A DNA stretch of 64,000 bases from the NCBI RefSeq assembly GCF_002950945.1, contig NZ_CP012673.1:9624501-9688500 (forward strand), written 5' to 3'. This DNA is from Sorangium cellulosum (GTDB lineage: Bacteria > Myxococcota_A > Polyangia > Polyangiales > Polyangiaceae). Of this stretch, positions 1-11,618 are shown one piece after another. The notes beneath the pieces are model-generated. The model was given only the letters and a program-made list of their open reading frames with translations. It did not search any database and was not told where the DNA came from. A program made the translations under genes and the position numbers. Numbering within the stretch: position 1 is the stretch's first letter; every line of letters begins with the position of its first letter.

Positions 1-2
1 CG

Positions 3-155
3 AGCGAGAAGCAGCGGATCATCGAGGCGCTCGAGAAGTGCGCGGGGAACCAGACCTACGCGGCGAGGCTGCTCGGGATCTCGCGGCGCACGCTGGTGTC
101 GCGGCTCGCCGCGTACGACCTGCCGAGGCCGCGGAAGCCGCGCGAGAGGCCCTGA
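3..155 (+). CDS. Sigma-54-dependent activator, C-terminal Fis-type HTH (5' truncated by window edge)
   Basis: Only the last 50 residues lie in the window; the reading frame is open to the edge. They form a Fis-type helix-turn-helix: a helix with RIIEALEKCAGNQTYAA, then LLGISRRTLVSRLAAYDLP, and a basic proline-rich tail. This is the DNA-binding end of bacterial enhancer-binding proteins that activate sigma-54 promoters. The AAA+ and sensor parts would lie upstream of base 1. It converges with the next gene, itself an enhancer-binding protein, so two such regulators sit tail to tail. The sensor type cannot be known from this fragment. Confidence 0.8.
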   Translation, partial: SEKQRIIEALEKCAGNQTYAARLLGISRRTLVSRLAAYDLPRPRKPRERP

Positions 156-255
156 CGCCGACGCGCCGGCGCACACACCGCTGGCGGCCCCCCGCGCGCC
201 CTCGAGCCGAAGGCCGCCCCGGCCCGCGTGCCCGGCATACGCGCGCCTCGCCCGC

Positions 256-2082
<1,827 letters not shown>

Positions 2083-2132
2083 GGGCGCGGGCGGAGATTG
2101 TCGCCCACGACCACGGAGCGGCGCAACGACCC

Positions 2133-2178
2133 GGGGTGCGCGCGGCGCGCGCCGCGCCACACGCGCGCCGCGCGCCCC
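2133..2178 (-). terminator. GC-rich hairpin between lipoprotein gene and FHA activator
   Basis: Arms at 2133-2149 and 2164-2178 pair over about 15 bp of G/C with a 2-nt bulge. The hairpin lies in the 150-bp gap after the lipoprotein gene and before the activator, both on the minus strand. No T-run follows, so it could be a Rho-assisted terminator or only a by-product of CpG-rich sequence. Confidence 0.3.
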
Positions 2179-2233
2179 CATCGGAGGCCGGCCGTGTTCC
2201 CGGAGACCCGAGGCCGCGCCGGGCGTTACGGCG

Positions 2234-3292
2234 TCAGTAGAGGCAGCGTCCGGCGTTGCCGGTGCCCACGCTGTAGCAGTAAGAGCACCCCGGCGTGCTG
2301 TACGGGCTCTGCGTGTCGCAGATCTGCCTGCACGCGCCGTCGTAACACTGGTAGCCAGCGCCGCACGTCTCGCCGGAGCAGGCTCCGCCGGCGGGCGTCG
2401 CGCCGGGTGCGCCGCAGGTCGCGAAGCTGCCGCCGGCGTACTGGCACGCTTCGCCGGCCGCGCAGCCCGTCTGCGTCACGAGATCACAGGTCCCCTCGGG
2501 GGCCGGCCCCTCGAAGCCGATGTCGCTGTCCGGGAGGCCGAGGCTCAGGCAGTTCACGCCGAACGTCGCGTTGCTCACCCGGCAGAACTTGACGCAGGTG
2601 CCCTGGTCCGGGCTCTCCGGATCCACCTTGAGGCACTGCGCGCCAGCGACGCACTGATCCGAGGTGCACGGAGAGCCCACCGGCAGCGACCCCGGAGACG
2701 CGCAGAACGTGCGGCCGGTCGAGTCGGCGACGAGGCAGGTCTGCTCCGACGGGCAGCCGTTGCCGTAGTAGTAATAAGGGAACAGCTCGCACTGCCCCAG
2801 GTCCTCGTTCGCCGCGACGTCGAAGCGGATGTCGACCCCGCCGTCGCCGAGGGTGATGGCGCCCTGTCCGGTCGTGAACGTGAACGAGAGCTCGGTCGTC
2901 GCGGCGGCGCCGACCTCGAAGCTCTGCGGGTTCTGCGAGACCAGGGCCGCCGAGATGGGGGACTCGGTGCCGTCCGCCTCGATCCGGGCGAGCGCCCAGC
3001 CGTCCTCCAGGCGGACCGTGTACGGCCCCTGGAACAGGCTCGCCGACAGCGTGTCCGCGTAGGGATCGCTCTCGGAGTCGAGGGAGGCGGCGTGGACCCC
3101 GCTCGTCGAGTGGATGGAGAACACGGCGTTCTGGAGGCGGAAGTCGCCGCCCGCCGACGTCACGAGCGGCAGGTTGACCATGCCGACCTCCTGCTCGCTG
3201 TGCGAGTCCACGGGAGACGTGCATCCGATCGCCGTCATCGCTCCGGCGGAGACCAGGAGCGAGAGCCCGAGATAAAAAGGCCTGAATTTCAT
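2234..3292 (-). CDS. Cysteine-rich lipoprotein, function unknown
   Basis: A 352-aa predicted lipoprotein. The start MKFRPFYLG gives a classic signal peptide ending in the lipobox AIGC (Cys24); AAGGA lies about 11 nt upstream. An in-frame ATG four codons earlier is possible. The first half has beta-rich sequence without cysteines. The second half carries many spaced cysteines (for example CTSDQC, CDLVTQTGCAAGEACQY, CYDGACRQIC), as in myxobacterial surface proteins with small disulfide-rich domains. It is probably exported to the cell surface. I do not recognise the family and infer no enzymatic role. Confidence 0.8.
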   Translation of the reverse strand: MKFRPFYLGLSLLVSAGAMTAIGCTSPVDSHSEQEVGMVNLPLVTSAGGDFRLQNAVFSIHSTSGVHAASLDSESDPYADTLSASLFQGPYTVRLEDGWALARIEADGTESPISAALVSQNPQSFEVGAAATTELSFTFTTGQGAITLGDGGVDIRFDVAANEDLGQCELFPYYYYGNGCPSEQTCLVADSTGRTFCASPGSLPVGSPCTSDQCVAGAQCLKVDPESPDQGTCVKFCRVSNATFGVNCLSLGLPDSDIGFEGPAPEGTCDLVTQTGCAAGEACQYAGGSFATCGAPGATPAGGACSGETCGAGYQCYDGACRQICDTQSPYSTPGCSYCYSVGTGNAGRCLY

Positions 3293-3762
3293 CGTATGAT
3301 CCATCCTTCTGCCTGCTTGGCGCGTGGGTGAGGCCCGGCGTCGACGTCGATCGCGCCGCGGACGAGGCGGCGAGATCACGACCGCTGTCGGGCCTGCGTG
3401 AAGCGGTGAGTGCCCGTGGTGAAGCGCGGTGTGCCGCGACTGCCGCCGAGGCGCGCGGTTGCGTCGCGCCTCGACGTCCAGCAGCTATCGCAACTATCGC
3501 AACGGCCATGCCAGCGCGGCGGCGGTGGTGACGGGGCCGCGGAGCGCGGCCGCGCAGCCCTGGGATTTCGTGCCGCTCACGGGGAATGCGCGGCCGCGCC
3601 GGGCGGGGCTCGTGGTCCCGCCCGGGTGAATTATGAGGTCAGCGCGGGCCGCGCGGGACGCTGGAGGTGATCGTTTGATCGAGCGGATCGAACCGATCGA
3701 TCCATCCGCCAGGGTCGCGCCGCCAGGGTCGCGCGATCCGGCGCGCCCCCCGCACCGCGGGC
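3293..3762. other. Intergenic region, no convincing gene
   Basis: About 470 bp between the divergent lipoprotein gene and a short membrane ORF. It should hold the lipoprotein promoter. A 14-bp sequence, CCGCCAGGGTCGCG, is tandemly duplicated at 3706-3733, and a short ACTATCGCA repeat lies near 3484-3503. No ORF here has protein-like composition. Confidence 0.5.
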
Positions 3763-4041
3763 GTGCTCGGCGGCGTCCTCACCGCGTACGGCGCCCTCGA
3801 CGTCGGGGTCGGGCTCCCGCGGTGCGAGACCGAGGGGGCAGCCTTCTGCACCGGCGTCTTCCTCCCGATCGGCATCGGTCTCCCGGTCATGATCTGGGGC
3901 ATCGCCACGAACACCGGCTCGAGGTCGGCGGTGAACGAGAGCCCCGTCACCGGGCAGCGGGGGAGCCTCTTCGTGGTGCCTACCCATCAGTTCGCAGGGC
4001 GGCCGGATACTCCGGGGGTCTCGCTCGGCGGCACGTTCTGA
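3763..4041 (+). CDS. Short membrane-associated protein, possibly a gene remnant
   Basis: A 92-aa ORF beginning at GTG; the frame is open back to 3679 with no better start. Residues 1-20 and 30-48 are hydrophobic, the second being FLPIGIGLPVMIWGIATN, suggesting two membrane segments. A polar tail containing LFVVPTHQF and ending VSLGGTF follows. The layout resembles the C-terminal part of larger myxobacterial membrane proteins, so this may be a 5'-deleted remnant. It lies 4 bp from the stop of the convergent next gene. Function unknown. Confidence 0.4.
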   Translation: MLGGVLTAYGALDVGVGLPRCETEGAAFCTGVFLPIGIGLPVMIWGIATNTGSRSAVNESPVTGQRGSLFVVPTHQFAGRPDTPGVSLGGTF

Positions 4042-4045
4042 GCCT

Positions 4046-4513
4046 TCACGAGAGCCCGGAGGCGGGCGCGTCTGCCCTGAGAGAGCTCCCATGAAGGCGG
4101 GAAGATCCCGGTCTTCGCTTCCATGCGCGGATCAGCCACCAGCCGAAGAGCGCATTGAGCGGGCCCGTGGCCGGGAGCGCGGTCATGGCGAACCACGTCA
4201 CGTCGTCCGCCATGAGGACGTAAACGAGATCGCTGAACACCTCCGAGAGGCGCACGCCCGCCACGATGAGCAACCACCATGTCTCCATTCGCCAACGCAC
4301 CAGGGCGATGGACTGCATCAGCAGGAAGCCGGTCCAACTGGCGGCCGCCCGGGGCAGGAGCGCCGCCGGGTCTACGTAGGCCGTTCCGTGGAAGGCATCA
4401 AACCACGCCTGTGGAAAAAAGAACGCCCAGATCGCGAGGGTGAGATCGACGAGCACGAGGGCTGCGAGGAGCGCGGTGATGCGCCGCCCGAGCGCACGAT
4501 CGGATGGAGTCAT
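4046..4513 (-). CDS. Small four-helix membrane protein
   Basis: A 155-aa integral membrane protein starting at MTPSDRALG; the ORF extends upstream but that extension is Arg-rich and improbable. Four hydrophobic segments are visible: around ALLAALVLVDLTLAIWAFFF, the AAASWTGFLLMQSIALV region, WWLLIVAGVRL, and LPATGPLNALFGWWLI. The polar loop SDLVYVLMADDVTW lies between the last two. The family was not identified; the layout resembles small DUF4345-type proteins but that is a guess. A TATACT hexamer lies only 7 nt before the ATG. Confidence 0.7.
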   Translation of the reverse strand: MTPSDRALGRRITALLAALVLVDLTLAIWAFFFPQAWFDAFHGTAYVDPAALLPRAAASWTGFLLMQSIALVRWRMETWWLLIVAGVRLSEVFSDLVYVLMADDVTWFAMTALPATGPLNALFGWWLIRAWKRRPGSSRLHGSSLRADAPASGLS

Positions 4514-4526
4514 GTGCTTCAGTATA
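4514..4526 (-). promoter_or_regulatory. Candidate -10 element close to the start codon
   Basis: The minus strand reads TATACT at 4526-4521, just 7 nt before the ATG at 4513. If used, the transcript would begin at or next to the start codon (leaderless). No good -35 box is visible. The rest of the 311-bp gap to 4824 between these divergent genes holds no other gene I can support. Confidence 0.35.
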
Positions 4527-4824
4527 GTAGGCACAGGCGCGGGATCGCGCGGCCAGGAGAAGCGGCGACCTGAGGTGAGCGCGGCCATTCGCCCTCGACG
4601 TCCTCGAATCGTTTTGTTTTCCATTCCCGCTCGTCGCGAGCCGGTCGGACCACGCGCTTCCGAGCCATGCAATTTACAGCACGGACGACGTCCGCCCAGC
4701 CCCGTCGTCACCGCATCGCCTTTGGATAAGGAATCAACCGGCGCGTGCAGCGTGGCTGTACGATGGGACGGCCACTACGAGGACGTTGACTTTCGGATCG
4801 CGTTTGGATTTCCTAGCCCCCGCT

Positions 4825-5199
4825 ATGGGAAGCATGGTCGAGGCCGCGGTGAAGACCTACATCGACGCGGCGAGCGAGCAGGATCCAGAAAAGCGGGCAG
4901 CGATGCTCGAGGCGTGCTTCGCGGCTGACGGGCGCGTCGTCTCACGAAGCCGCGAGATCCGAGGGCGAGCCGCGGTCGATGACGAAATCGCGAAGCTGCT
5001 TGCGGATCCGCTGCTGGTGCGAGTCCGCGTGCTCAGCGTCATCGACACGGGGAACACCACATTTCGATTCCGTTCGGTCGTCGAGCGTGGTGATGGCAAG
5101 AATTTCGAGTTCTTCGACGCTGGTGAGGTAGACGCTACGGGCCGCATCTCGCTCCTGCTCACGTTCGCCGGCCCTCTACGTGAAGCTGCTGACGCCTGA
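4825..5199 (+). CDS. NTF2-like (SnoaL-type) protein
   Basis: A 124-aa protein with the usual SnoaL/NTF2-like plan. A first helix has EAAVKTYIDAASEQDPEKRA, then the stretch MLEACFAADGRVV, a charged REIRGRAAVDDEIAKLL helix and a curved sheet containing RFRSVVERGDGKNFEFFDAGEV and RISLLLTFAGPL. Such folds bind small hydrophobic molecules or act as isomerases or limonene-epoxide-hydrolase-like enzymes; the substrate cannot be read from sequence. ATG 4825 is preferred over TTG 4786 because the homologous fold begins there, though neither start has a clear ribosome-binding site. Confidence 0.75.
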   Translation: MGSMVEAAVKTYIDAASEQDPEKRAAMLEACFAADGRVVSRSREIRGRAAVDDEIAKLLADPLLVRVRVLSVIDTGNTTFRFRSVVERGDGKNFEFFDAGEVDATGRISLLLTFAGPLREAADA

Positions 5200-5755
5200 C
5201 GATGGGTCGGTAGGAACGCCGCCGGCAGCCCATATCACGACGATTCATCCCACGTCGCGCTGCCCGTGGCCGCGATCGCGACGATTCACCCCGAGTCGGG
5301 CTGCGCCTGGCCCATCGACGGGATGATTCATCGCGTTCAGGGCTGCGGTTAGCCCATCTCGCGACCACCTCGTCTGCGCACGACCTTCGCGCCCCGCTGG
5401 GATCCAAGCGACGACGGTGCCATGTGCGGCGGGGCGGCGCGTGTGCTCCCCGCGCTGGCAAGACGGGCTCCGGGAAGAGCCGGGAAGAGGGCGCCCCACC
5501 TGCCTTCGGGGGAGGCCGGCACGACTGCGGGGGGTTCATCGCGGAAAGAGCGGAGCTGCCAAGCAGCTGTGAAAGGGAGCGCCAGTGCAGCTCAAGCCGC
5601 CGCGGCTGCCTCGTCACCCTGGCGGCCCGTAACCGCTCGCCCAGGCTTCGCCTGACGAACTCGGTTCATCTCCACCTTGACAGGTGAACAGTACTGCGCA
5701 AAAGTTCGACCGGGTAGGCCTGCGCTCGCGCCCCCTTCGAAGAGAGGAGATGACA
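5200..5755. other. Intergenic region containing a 41-bp tandem repeat
   Basis: About 555 bp between two plus-strand genes. The first part holds the tandem repeat listed separately. The remainder includes the leader of the next gene, with AGAGAGGAG just before its ATG. Opposite-strand ORFs here are compositionally odd and I regard them as noncoding. Confidence 0.5.
5228..5372. repeat. Imperfect tandem repeat, about 41 bp x 3.5
   Basis: Units at 5228-5268, 5269-5309 and 5310-5351, with a partial fourth unit at 5352-5372. Each begins GCC(C), carries a central GATTCA (GACGATTCAYCCC in units 1 and 2, GATGATTCAT in unit 3) and ends near GGGCTGC or CGCTGCC. The units are diverged, so the array is old. 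There are no spacers, so it is not a CRISPR array. Confidence 0.7.
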
Positions 5756-6418
5756 ATGCCCATCATCGGACGACAGTGCACACGCGGTGGCAGGACGGTC
5801 TGCCTTCGGATGAGTCAGGCCGGTCTGCCGGTAAATCACGACGGCCCCGGGCTAACGCTCGTTTACGGGTGGTCGAGCGAGGAGCGCCGCGCGCAAGGGA
5901 TCCCGGCTTCGATCCAAGGCGTCGAACTCCGCACTGACTCGGGCAAGGTCCTCGCGTTCGACTATTGCCCGTTTTGCGGCGAGGGGCTCGTGGGGAGCGC
6001 GACGATCGTCCGAGCGCCCGTGGCGCGACGCGCCGCGTCGGAAGGCGCCCGCGCCGAGTTGCCGCCGGTAGAGGTCGAGCGCACACAGCGGGGCGTGCGT
6101 GCGGTCGAGGTCGTGCCGCCTCGCCCTTCGAGCGCACCGGCTCCAAGCGCACCGGCTCCGAGCGCACCGGCTCGGAGCGCACCGGCGCGCGAGCAAGCGG
6201 CGACGGGCTCGACGTCGCTGAAGGTGCTTCGCGAAAAGCTCGGACTCTCGCAGGCCGAGCTCGGCGGAAAGCTCGGCCTCGCGCGCAGCTCGGTGGCCAA
6301 CTACGAGAACGGACGGTCACCTCTATCGCAACGGCTCCGCAAGTGGATCGCAAAGCACGAAGCGAAGCTCACCGAAGGGGGAAACGGCGCAGCCCGCCGC
6401 GGGAACGCGGCCGCGTAG
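5756..6418 (+). CDS. Zinc-ribbon plus Cro/C1-type HTH protein
   Basis: A 220-aa protein. The N-terminal part has a half zinc ribbon CPFCG (about residues 71-75); a possible first Cys pair is less obvious (C8 and C16). Next is a low-complexity linker of SAPAP repeats encoded by a 15-bp tandem repeat. The C-terminal HTH_3 domain (about 155-200) has LREKLGLSQAELGGKLGLA followed by SSVANYENGRS, a canonical helix-turn-helix. ATG 5756 is chosen because AGAGAGGAG sits 6 nt upstream; ATG 5750 is also possible. It is probably a DNA-binding regulator of unknown target. It is not obviously in an operon. Confidence 0.75.
   Translation: MPIIGRQCTRGGRTVCLRMSQAGLPVNHDGPGLTLVYGWSSEERRAQGIPASIQGVELRTDSGKVLAFDYCPFCGEGLVGSATIVRAPVARRAASEGARAELPPVEVERTQRGVRAVEVVPPRPSSAPAPSAPAPSAPARSAPAREQAATGSTSLKVLREKLGLSQAELGGKLGLARSSVANYENGRSPLSQRLRKWIAKHEAKLTEGGNGAARRGNAAA
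6131..6190 (+). repeat. 15-bp tandem repeat x4 encoding SAPAP linker
   Basis: Four consecutive 15-bp units (6131, 6146, 6161, 6176), each AGCGCACCGGCTCCN-like with 1-3 changes, encode four SAPAP/SAPAR pentapeptides between the zinc ribbon and the HTH domain. Confidence 0.85.
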
Positions 6419-6422
6419 AAGG

Positions 6423-6693
6423 TCACCGGGCCCAGACGCGCTCTGCCGCGCCCTCGGGGAGCGGCGTGCCTACCCACGTTCGAAGTGTCACCGCGCCGGA
6501 CGCGGCGCGCCGGATTCGCACGACCTCGTCCTCTCCAAAGCTCGCGTGCCCAGCGCAGGCCCAGAGGCGCGAGCCTATCCCACCCCTCGCCCTCTCCGCC
6601 CCGATGTCGCCTCCCGGGGGCTGCGCGACCGCGATCCCCCGCAGCACGACCCCGCCGGTTCGCGAAGTTTTCGTATAGTCTGTGTCGTTGATC

Positions 6694-6695
<2 letters not shown>
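6423..6695 (-). CDS. Possible small hypothetical protein opposite the kinase promoter
   Basis: A 90-aa ORF on the minus strand that fills the 275-bp gap before the kinase gene and overlaps its start by 2 bp. The C-terminal half (VVRIRRAASGAVTLRTWVGT) reads like ordinary protein with a GC-rich third position. The first 15 codons do not, and there is no ribosome-binding site. It may be a short gene, a decayed remnant or chance. Confidence 0.25.
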
Positions 6696-9507
<2,812 letters not shown>

Positions 9508-9545
9508 GCCCGGCGGCGCGCGCGTCCCGGCGAGAGCTTCGCAGC

Positions 9546-9854
9546 TCAGATGGGATCACAGATGGGGGAGCACATGGCCTGCGGCGTCCTCACGGGCGCG
9601 CTGGGGCGCGCGGCGCGCGCCTCGGAGGGCGCCTCCTCACCGGCGCTGTCGGAAGACGCCTCCTCACCCTCGCTGTCGCTCTCCTCTTCCTCCTCGTCAT
9701 CGCACTCGCCGCCTTCGTCGCCCTCGCTCGCCTCCCCGAGCACGCAAGGGGCCTCGTCGCTCGACGCGACACACGCGGTCATGGACAGCATCGGCGCGAG
9801 GCCGGCGAGGAAGAGCACAGACAGGCGGAGGGACTTCAGGGTTTGGCAGCTCAT
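9546..9854 (-). CDS. Small acidic lipoprotein
   Basis: A 102-aa protein with a signal peptide (LRLSVLFLAGLAPML) ending in the lipobox SMTAC, then a highly acidic stretch (CDDEEEEESDSEGEE) and a short tail with CSPICDPI. It is probably anchored in the outer membrane, with a disordered acidic segment that may bind cations. No family recognised. It is convergent with the kinase gene, 38 bp away. Confidence 0.6.
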   Translation of the reverse strand: MSCQTLKSLRLSVLFLAGLAPMLSMTACVASSDEAPCVLGEASEGDEGGECDDEEEEESDSEGEEASSDSAGEEAPSEARAARPSAPVRTPQAMCSPICDPI

Positions 9855-10598
9855 GATCGCACCTCTCCATCGAGCAGCCGGAGGGCTGCTGCTTGCAGGG
9901 ATTTCCGCGGCGGATCCGCTCGCTGGCCGAGCCGCAGATCATGAATTCATGATCGGCAGTCCGGGCCCACGCTGGCCGGCGGCGCTCGTCCTTGCGGACT
10001 GGCTCGTTATGAGCGAGCGCCGGGGCCTTCGTGAGAGCGGCGTCGTCCGTTCGTCAGCGCGTATCGCACGCGCCGTACCAGGGTTTACCGGCGGTGACCG
10101 CCGGGCCCGGCGACGCGCGCACGGGGGCGCGTTTCAGCGGAGAAGAGGCGCGATTTAGGGGGAAATGCGGGGCGCTCTCGCGGGCTCGCGCGCCGGGAGG
10201 GCGCCCCGACAGGCGATGTTCCCGGCGGGGAACCAGCGCGGTTGCTCAAGCGATGCGCAGACTGCGCGTGGACGGGTTGCGCAAATTGAGAAAGCCTCCT
10301 TGCGCACGCGGGCGGCCCTGCGCGCGCCGGAGGCGGCGACGGTCGACCCGGACCGGGGCCTCACGTCAAGAGGTCGTGAGGCGCGGCTCCCTCGCGAAGC
10401 GATGAAGGGCGACCACGCTTGATCTCCCGTTCTCGATGCGAGGTCTCGTGCACCCCTGGATCGCGCTCACGCTCGTGGCGCGCGCTTCAAGAGAAGCGCT
10501 CGGAGGTGAGGATCACGCGGCGTCCCGGCCCATGGTGCGCGTCGCGGCGCCGAGGGAGCCCGCTGCCCGCCTCACCCTGGCACCAGCGCCGCGCGTGT
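9855..10598. other. Long intergenic region
   Basis: About 740 bp between the small acidic lipoprotein gene (transcribed leftward from 9854) and the 3' end of the Uma2-like gene. The left end should contain the lipoprotein promoter and holds an 18-bp perfect palindrome. ORFs here are Arg-rich and lack domain-like sequence. I see no RNA gene. Confidence 0.5.
9937..9954. promoter_or_regulatory. 18-bp perfect palindrome, candidate operator
   Basis: GATCATGAATTCATGATC is a perfect, AT-rich palindrome in very GC-rich surroundings. It lies 83 bp upstream of the acidic lipoprotein start, where a regulator could act. No regulator gene is adjacent. Confidence 0.35.
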
Positions 10599-11399
10599 TC
10601 ATCGCCGCGTCCGCCGCTTGCTCTTGGCCTGCGCGAGCTCCGCCCGCAGCGCTGCCATCTCGGCTGCCATCTTTTCGTTCGCCTCGCGCGCCTTCGCCTC
10701 GGCCTCGCGCGCCTTCGCCTCGGCCTCGCGCGCCTTCGCCTCGGCCTCGCGCGCCTTCGCCTCGGCCTCGTCCGGGGTCGGGAGCAGCTCGCGCCCCTCA
10801 CGATCGCGCGCCAGCCGGAGCATCGGGCCCACCAAGGGGTTTTCCACGACGGTCCACCAGAGGCCCAGCGCCTCGCACGCGCAGAGGTCCGGATCGTCCG
10901 GCGCCCGCTCCACGAGATCGCCGTCGAGCGCGTCCCAGATGCGGATCGGGCGCTCCCGATCGTCGGGATGGAAGCGCACGACCTCGCGGATGCCCGCGGC
11001 GCGGTAGCGCTCGAGCTTCTCGTCCCAGTCCGGCTCGCCCTCGTCCGACTCGCTCACGATCTCGACCCCGAGGTCGGGCGCCCCGTGCAGCCACGTCTTC
11101 CAGGTGCGAAAGGTCCGGTGAGGCACCCCCAGACGGACGAAGGCGTCCGGGGCGAGGCGCTTCTTCGCGCTCGTCGGGTCCCAGTAGACGAACTGGTCCG
11201 AGCCGAGCGTCGCGACCTGCGCGAGCTCGCGCTTCAGGATCAGGTACAGCGCGGTGCGGAGCTCCAGGTGGCGGTTCGTCTCGGGCACTTCTTCGGCCTC
11301 GGGAAAGTACACCGGCTCGGGCGGGCGGCTGTAGACGTGCGCCCTCATCCGCCGGCGAGGCGCAGCGGGCGGGCGGACGGTGGGCTCGCTGGCTGACAT
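10599..11399 (-). CDS. Uma2-family (restriction endonuclease-like fold) protein with coiled-coil tail
   Basis: A 266-aa protein. The central region resembles Uma2/DUF820 proteins with the PD-(D/E)XK-like core: DPTSAKKRLAPDAFVRLG (the acidic residue of the conserved PDA motif), then PDLGVEIVSESDEG, then WDEKLERYRAAGIREVVRF, which holds the Lys-Tyr helix. These families abound in cyanobacteria and myxobacteria; their function is poorly known. The C-terminus is a charged coiled coil of four identical 7-residue units (EAEAKAR) encoded by a perfect 21-bp repeat. ATG 11399 (MSASEPTVR) is chosen because homologous sequence begins soon after. A longer ORF reaching 11576 is possible. Confidence 0.8.
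   Translation of the reverse strand: MSASEPTVRPPAAPRRRMRAHVYSRPPEPVYFPEAEEVPETNRHLELRTALYLILKRELAQVATLGSDQFVYWDPTSAKKRLAPDAFVRLGVPHRTFRTWKTWLHGAPDLGVEIVSESDEGEPDWDEKLERYRAAGIREVVRFHPDDRERPIRIWDALDGDLVERAPDDPDLCACEALGLWWTVVENPLVGPMLRLARDREGRELLPTPDEAEAKAREAEAKAREAEAKAREAEAKAREANEKMAAEMAALRAELAQAKSKRRTRR
10681..10764 (-). repeat. Perfect 21-bp tandem repeat x4 in the Uma2-like gene
   Basis: Four identical 21-bp units (10681, 10702, 10723, 10744) plus a partial fifth encode four heptads of the charged C-terminal coiled coil. Perfect identity at DNA level suggests recent slippage or gene conversion. Confidence 0.9.
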
Positions 11400-11618
11400 G
11401 GGATGACGTGGAGGGTACCACGACCGCCGCCGTGCGGCATCGACGGGGCCGGGGCAGCGGCTCGCCCGGTGGAGCTCGCGCTTCACCACCTCGTCCGCGA
11501 GGACCTGCTCGCGGAGGGCCCGCTCGCCGCTGAACCTCGCTTCGTGGAGAGAGGCGGGCTTCATGGTCGGACTCATGAAAGGCGACGATGCTTCCGCCGG
11601 GCCTGCGCCCGCGCCGCC

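Noticed and set aside
5228..5372. Possible CRISPR array
   Set aside because: Units are directly joined with no unique spacers and are diverged; no cas genes.
5159..5617. 152-codon minus-strand ORF across the 41-bp repeats
   Set aside because: Its repeated Arg/Ser peptide is only a translation of the repeat; no ribosome-binding site and it overlaps the NTF2-like gene.
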